Positions 6,340 to 9,705 of a stretch of 9,705 bases of DNA are shown here, piece after piece; within the stretch, counting starts at the first letter, position 1, and every line of letters begins with the position of its first letter. Location: positions 1-9,705 of the forward strand of contig BQJV01000090.1 of NCBI GenBank assembly GCA_021604885.1. The letters run 5' to 3'. The DNA is from Acidimicrobiales bacterium (lineage in GTDB: Bacteria; Actinomycetota; Acidimicrobiia; Acidimicrobiales; Aldehydirespiratoraceae). The notes under the pieces are model-generated. The model was given only the letters and a program-made list of their open reading frames with translations. It ran no database searches and was not told the origin of the DNA. The position numbers were made by a program, and so were the translations under genes.

Positions 6340-7907
6340 CCGAGCATCCAGACCGAGCCGGACTCGAACTCGGCGAGGAGGGTCGCGCCCGGCGGCGGCG
6401 CGACGTCGGCTTCGAGGAGGACGTGGGTCGCGGAGGGGTCCGGTTCGGCATGCGCCCGGTCGAGTCCGACCTCGTAGGCCACCGCCGCGGCGAGGTTACG
6501 CGGCACGCGGTCGGTGTCGATGACGATCAACTCGATGTCGGCATCCGCCAGCGGCGACGCCTGCACCTGCCCGACGATCGAGCTCCGCTGGAGCGAGTCC
6601 AGCGCGTCCAGGCCGGACCACACACCGAGGCCGATCGCCAGACCGGCGACCACGATCGCCGCGCGGTTCCGCCAGTGGAGGGCGGCGAGCAGCAGCAATC
6701 CGACGACGATGCCGACGGTCGCCGCCGCACCCGGCTCGAAGACGTTGCCGCCGAACGGGGCGCCGCTCACCTCGGTGCCGAGCATCATCACCGGGGAGCG
6801 AGGGGTCTGCCAGTTGTTGCCCGGCCCCGCCCAGGCGCCGTAGAACCCGGCGATCACTCCCCCGGCGCCGATCACCGTCGCGCTGATCCGCCACGGGAGT
6901 TGTTTCGCGCCGACGACGCCAAGCGCGACGAGCGGCGGCGCCAGGATCTCGATGTAGCGGCCGTGGAGCCAGGCATCGCTGCGGTCGACGCCGGTCAGGA
7001 ACCAGCCGGCGACCGCCACGATGCCGATCCCTATGCCGCCGACAACCATCGCCACCTGGGGTTTCGCGACGAGCACCAGCGCGCCGAGGATCGCCAGCCC
7101 CGCGGTCGCGAGCACGAGATAGGCGATCGTGCCGCCGGCGTGGATGGCCATGTGCGGGACGTCGTCGAGGCCGCGCCGGGAGAGCAGATCACCGGCGTCG
7201 TAGGTCCCGGTGCTGTGGAACGCCGCGTCGGCCACCCACGCACGCGCCACCTCGGCCAGCCGTAGCCCCGACACCCCGAGCGCCGCGGCCGAGACGCTCG
7301 CCGGGATCTGGCCGGCTCGGAAGGAGAACCACACCGCAGCGGCGATGAGCACGACAGCGGCGACCCCGGTGCGAGGGTGGGTGGCGAACAGGGCGATCGC
7401 GACCACGACGACCAGGCCCACGCGGCGACCCGTCACCCGGTCCTGGAGGAGGGTCACGCCGAGCAGGCCGAGCGCGATGAGCAGTGGCAGGAGGCGTTCG
7501 GTCCACACGATCGATCCGGTGAGCAGGGCGGCCGGAAGCGAGGCGCCGACGAGGGCGCCGGTGATCGCTGTCGACCGGGCGGCCGTCGTCAATCGGCGCA
7601 CCAGGGCGTAGAGCACCGGGATCAGGAGGGCACCGAGGATCGCGTTGCCGACCTGGGCGTAGGCGACCATCTGCGACTCGTCGAGCCCCAGCAGCCAGCC
7701 GGGGGCGAGGAGCACAGGGTAGAGCACGCCGTAGGGCGGCTGAGCACCGATTGCCGCCGCGCCGTCACCGGCGAGAGTGCGGCCCATCGACAGGAAGGCG
7801 ATGTCGTCGATGGCGAGCATCGGGCCGGTGACGGACGTCGCGATCCATGCGCCGACCGCGGCGTGGAGCACCGTCAACGCGGTGAGCAGACGGCCGGTCG
7901 GAGACAT
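6336..7907 (-). CDS. Polytopic membrane protein resembling GT-C glycosyltransferases
   Basis: Predicted 523-residue integral membrane protein with about a dozen hydrophobic helices and a soluble C-terminal tail (about 440-523). Several features recall GT-C enzymes, which transfer sugars from polyprenyl-phosphate carriers on the outer face of the membrane: an acidic pair in the first external loop (D34-D35, in LAIDDIAFLSMGR), PPYGVLYPVLLAPGWLL (57-73), a glutamate at a helix end (E137 in VWTERLLPL) and HGRYIEILAPPLVALG (315-330). No specific family is certain, so donor and acceptor are unknown and a non-catalytic role is possible. The ATG at 7907 has no Shine-Dalgarno sequence; TAGCGT seven bases upstream suggests leaderless transcription. 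The gene converges on the oxidoreductase gene and overlaps its stop by 4 bases. Confidence 0.7.
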   Translation of the reverse strand: MSPTGRLLTALTVLHAAVGAWIATSVTGPMLAIDDIAFLSMGRTLAGDGAAAIGAQPPYGVLYPVLLAPGWLLGLDESQMVAYAQVGNAILGALLIPVLYALVRRLTTAARSTAITGALVGASLPAALLTGSIVWTERLLPLLIALGLLGVTLLQDRVTGRRVGLVVVVAIALFATHPRTGVAAVVLIAAAVWFSFRAGQIPASVSAAALGVSGLRLAEVARAWVADAAFHSTGTYDAGDLLSRRGLDDVPHMAIHAGGTIAYLVLATAGLAILGALVLVAKPQVAMVVGGIGIGIVAVAGWFLTGVDRSDAWLHGRYIEILAPPLVALGVVGAKQLPWRISATVIGAGGVIAGFYGAWAGPGNNWQTPRSPVMMLGTEVSGAPFGGNVFEPGAAATVGIVVGLLLLAALHWRNRAAIVVAGLAIGLGVWSGLDALDSLQRSSIVGQVQASPLADADIELIVIDTDRVPRNLAAAVAYEVGLDRAHAEPDPSATHVLLEADVAPPPGATLLAEFESGSVWMLG

Positions 7908-7914
7908 CGCTGCG

Positions 7915-7920
7915 ACGCTA
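7915..7920 (-). promoter_or_regulatory. Candidate leaderless -10 element for the GT-C-like gene
   Basis: TAGCGT on the minus strand fits the actinobacterial TANNNT -10 pattern and ends 7 bases before the ATG at 7907. A transcript starting the usual 6-7 bases downstream would begin at or next to the start codon, which agrees with the lack of a Shine-Dalgarno sequence. No -35 match is seen at 17 bases. Confidence 0.4.
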
Positions 7921-7963
7921 GGCGTCCCCCGCGAACGTGGGTGGGAGGCTCAGCTCGCGGTGC

Positions 7964-7969
7964 TACGAT
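7964..7969 (+). promoter_or_regulatory. Candidate -10 element for tRNA-Ala
   Basis: TACGAT fits the TANNNT consensus and lies 17 bases before the mature tRNA 5' end, so transcription would begin near 7976 and leave a leader of about 11 bases for RNase P to remove. No good -35 hexamer is visible upstream. Confidence 0.5.
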
Positions 7970-7986
7970 TCTGCCCCGAACAACTC

Positions 7987-8059
7987 GGGGCTATAGCTCA
8001 GTTGGTAGAGCGCTTCCATGGCATGGAAGAGGTCAGGGGTTCAATTCCCCTTAGCTCCA
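7987..8059 (+). tRNA. tRNA-Ala (anticodon GGC)
   Basis: A complete 73-base cloverleaf. The acceptor stem pairs 7987-7993 with 8052-8058 (GGGGCTA/TAGCTCC) and contains G7989-U8056, the G3-U70 wobble pair that marks alanine tRNAs for alanyl-tRNA synthetase. The D stem is GCTC/GAGC (7996-7999 with 8008-8011). The anticodon stem CTTCC/GGAAG (8013-8017 with 8025-8029) encloses the loop ATGGCAT with anticodon GGC at 8020-8022, reading GCC. The T arm is AGGGG-TTCAATT-CCCCT (8035-8051). The discriminator is A8059. The 3' CCA is not encoded (CAA follows). GCC is a heavily used alanine codon in GC-rich genomes. The gene converges on rsfS, whose stop is 21 bases away. Confidence 0.98.
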
Positions 8060-8080
8060 CAACCCGGACTGTTCCCGGCG

Positions 8081-8491
8081 TCAGCCCGCTTCGGTGGCCG
8101 GGGTCGACGGCTGCCAGTCGAGGCGGGGGCGGTCGCCCCACAGCTTCTCGAGTTGGTAGAAGTCGCGCTGTTCCTGGAGGAACACGTGGACGACGAACGG
8201 GCCGTAGTCCATCAGCACCCACTCCCGTTCTTCCTTGCCCTCGACCCGCACGGGCTTGGGGCCGCCGGCGCCGGTGATCTTCTCCTCGATCCCGTCGACG
8301 ATCGCGTGGACGAGGCGGGGGTTCGAGCCGCTGGCGATCACGAAGTAGTCGGACACGGAGAACACGTCGCCGACATCGATGATCAGCGGGTCCGTGGCCT
8401 TCTTGTCGTCCGCCGCGTCGGCGGCGAGGCGGGCCCAGCTCTCGATGTCGTCGGCGGCGAGAGGCTCGGCCGCAGGGGAAGAATCAGTCAT
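8081..8491 (-). CDS. rsfS: Ribosome silencing factor RsfS (YbeB/Iojap family)
   Basis: Predicted 136-residue cytoplasmic protein. RsfS binds ribosomal protein uL14 on the large subunit and blocks subunit joining, lowering translation in starvation or stationary phase. The single domain (about residues 12-122) carries the family's strongest motifs: SVSDYFVIASGSN (45-57), WVLMDYGPFVVHVF (91-104) and RDFYQLEKLWGD (109-120). The length is normal, with a short Pro/Ala tail. The start ATG at 8491 overlaps the stop of the upstream LytR_C-domain gene (ATGA) and has no strong Shine-Dalgarno sequence, so translation is probably coupled. Downstream it runs towards tRNA-Ala on the opposite strand; no clear terminator was found in the 21-base gap. 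Confidence 0.95.
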   Translation of the reverse strand: MTDSSPAAEPLAADDIESWARLAADAADDKKATDPLIIDVGDVFSVSDYFVIASGSNPRLVHAIVDGIEEKITGAGGPKPVRVEGKEEREWVLMDYGPFVVHVFLQEQRDFYQLEKLWGDRPRLDWQPSTPATEAG

Positions 8492-9705
8492 GCGTCGAGG
8501 CCGATGGTAACGGTCAGGTCGACGACTTCGTTCGCATTCTCGTCGAACACGACCGGCACCCCCATCCGCTCCGCGAAGGCGGTGGCAACCGGCTCGTTCT
8601 CGACGAGGTGGTAGGCGACGAAGGTCTCGGCGACGTCGGACTCCCAGGCGTTGCCGATGATGAACACCTCACCGCCGGCCGCAACAACCCGAGGCAGCGC
8701 GGCGTTGCGGTTCGCGACGTCGCCGGTGCCGTCCAGCAGCTGCACGGTGGGGAGCGCGCCCGGTTCGTATCCGACGGGCAAGGTGACGGTCTCGATCCGG
8801 CGATCGGTCGGCCAGCTGCTGTCCTCCTCGCGGAGGGCGTAGATCGGATCGTCGGGATCGATCCAGAACGGAGCCATCGGTGCCAGTTCGATGTCGGCGG
8901 TGCCGGTGCCCATCGCCCGCAGGTGGGGCGGGAGGCCGTCGATGAATGGGAGCGTGGCGTCGATCGGGTTCTCCGCCGCGCGAATCTCGGCGAGCCAGGC
9001 CTCCCAGACGTCGAGCTGGCGGTTGAAGCGGGTCGCGTCGGGCTCGCCGGCGTTGCGCCAGCCGTAGACGGAGGCGAGCTCGGCGGCGTCGAATCCTCGG
9101 CCTCCGGATTCGATGACCACCTCGATGCCGCCGGCGCCGTCGTCGACCACGAGATCGTCCACGAGCACGAACGGAATCGGCTGGATCAGCTCAAAGAAGC
9201 CGGTCAGTCGCTCGGTCGTCATCACCATCGGTTCGTCGGTGAAGCCCATGCCCATCCATTCGGCCACGGCCGCCTCGAGCGCCTCGATTCCACCAGCGGC
9301 GTAAGCGACATCGAGGATGACGTCCTCCTCGATGTCGATGAGCAGGTCCGGGGACAGAATGGTGAGGCTGCCTCCGTCGTCACCGGCCGTGCGGGCGAGG
9401 ACCGACACGCCGACGAGCTGGTCGGCGTCGTCGGTGTGGGCGATCAGGAGAGTCGGCGTGGGCACGGCGAATGCCAGGAAGCCGGGCGCGTCCGGGTCGG
9501 TGACGACGGGGACGTCCTCGCCATCGGTCGTGTCGAGGACGGCCTTCGTGCCCTCCCGCCACAGCAGGAAGACGACAAGCCCCGCACCGATGACGAGCAG
9601 CGGGAACACGAAGCGGAAGAACGGGTTCGCCGGCGGCGCGGGGCGGCGACGGGGCCGGCGCACAGCCGGCTCGTCGTCGATCGGCGCCTCGTCCACAGCG
9701 GTCAT
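8488..9705 (-). CDS. LytR_C-domain membrane protein with degenerate LCP-like region
   Basis: Predicted 405-residue protein. A Pro/Arg-rich cytoplasmic segment (1-29) precedes one membrane helix (about 31-49), leaving the rest outside the cell. Residues about 72-310 resemble in layout the LytR-CpsA-Psr (LCP) domain, which attaches glycopolymers to peptidoglycan. Conserved Arg/Asp positions seem to be missing: where LCP enzymes usually read PRD, this protein has ILSPDLLIDI (116-125). Residues about 318-402 match the LytR_C domain well (VQLLDGTG, AAGGEVFIIGNA, DLTVTIGLD). It is probably a non-catalytic wall-associated protein, though a diverged enzyme cannot be excluded. The ATG at 9705 is the last base of the window and looks natural, but a start further upstream cannot be checked. 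rsfS follows with an ATGA overlap; nadD often precedes such genes in actinobacteria. Confidence 0.8.
   Translation of the reverse strand: MTAVDEAPIDDEPAVRRPRRRPAPPANPFFRFVFPLLVIGAGLVVFLLWREGTKAVLDTTDGEDVPVVTDPDAPGFLAFAVPTPTLLIAHTDDADQLVGVSVLARTAGDDGGSLTILSPDLLIDIEEDVILDVAYAAGGIEALEAAVAEWMGMGFTDEPMVMTTERLTGFFELIQPIPFVLVDDLVVDDGAGGIEVVIESGGRGFDAAELASVYGWRNAGEPDATRFNRQLDVWEAWLAEIRAAENPIDATLPFIDGLPPHLRAMGTGTADIELAPMAPFWIDPDDPIYALREEDSSWPTDRRIETVTLPVGYEPGALPTVQLLDGTGDVANRNAALPRVVAAGGEVFIIGNAWESDVAETFVAYHLVENEPVATAFAERMGVPVVFDENANEVVDLTVTIGLDA

Noticed and set aside
6303..7265. 320-codon plus-strand frame opposite the GT-C-like gene
   Set aside because: It has no hydrophobic or domain pattern and is rich in Arg/Asp/His/Gly, as expected of a shadow frame.
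7987..8059. tRNA-Ala as an integration (att) site for a mobile element
   Set aside because: There is no integrase and no second copy of the tRNA 3' end in the window, and rsfS follows directly.

Overview
The window is GC-rich, densely coding bacterial DNA. Three things point to a high-GC actinobacterium, possibly class Acidimicrobiia: a predicted F420-dependent luciferase-like oxidoreductase, an actinobacterial-type PAC2 protein, and a LytR_C / rsfS / comEA neighbourhood. The class assignment is an inference from protein style, not a measurement. Nearly every base is in a gene, and no stretch over 300 bases lacks one.

Layout, left to right. At 1-406 (-) is the N-terminal part of a ComEA-type DNA-uptake protein, cut by the window edge. 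At 517-3603 (-) is a very large composite membrane protein: an LppX/LprAFG-type lipoprotein domain, an extra transmembrane helix, a DHA2/P55-like MFS transporter, another helix, a coiled coil and a Val-Pro-Val repeat tail. At 3648-4346 (-) is a YbbN/CnoX-like thioredoxin-TPR protein. A short divergent gap separates it from a plus-strand pair, a PAC2-family protein (4436-5335) and an LLM-class oxidoreductase (5332-6339), joined by an ATGA overlap. A GT-C-like polytopic membrane protein (6336-7907, -) converges on that pair, and the two stop codons share one CTAG. Then come tRNA-Ala(GGC) (7987-8059, +), rsfS (8081-8491, -) and a LytR_C-domain protein with a degenerate LCP-like region (8488-9705, -), whose stop overlaps the rsfS start.

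How they fit together. The right end (LytR_C protein plus rsfS) and the left end (comEA) resemble pieces of a locus that many actinobacteria keep close together, in an order like nadD, LytR-type gene, rsfS, comEA, comEC, holA. Here about 7.7 kb lies between rsfS and comEA. The most notable gene is the composite transporter. In mycobacteria the lipoprotein LprG and the MFS pump P55 (Rv1411c-Rv1410c) are separate genes of one operon that move triacylglycerides or lipoglycans out of the inner membrane. Here equivalent modules lie in the same order in one unbroken reading frame, with a third, uncharacterised extracytoplasmic module added. A strong internal ribosome-binding site sits immediately before that third module. 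No CRISPR array, insertion sequence, integrase or phage gene was seen.
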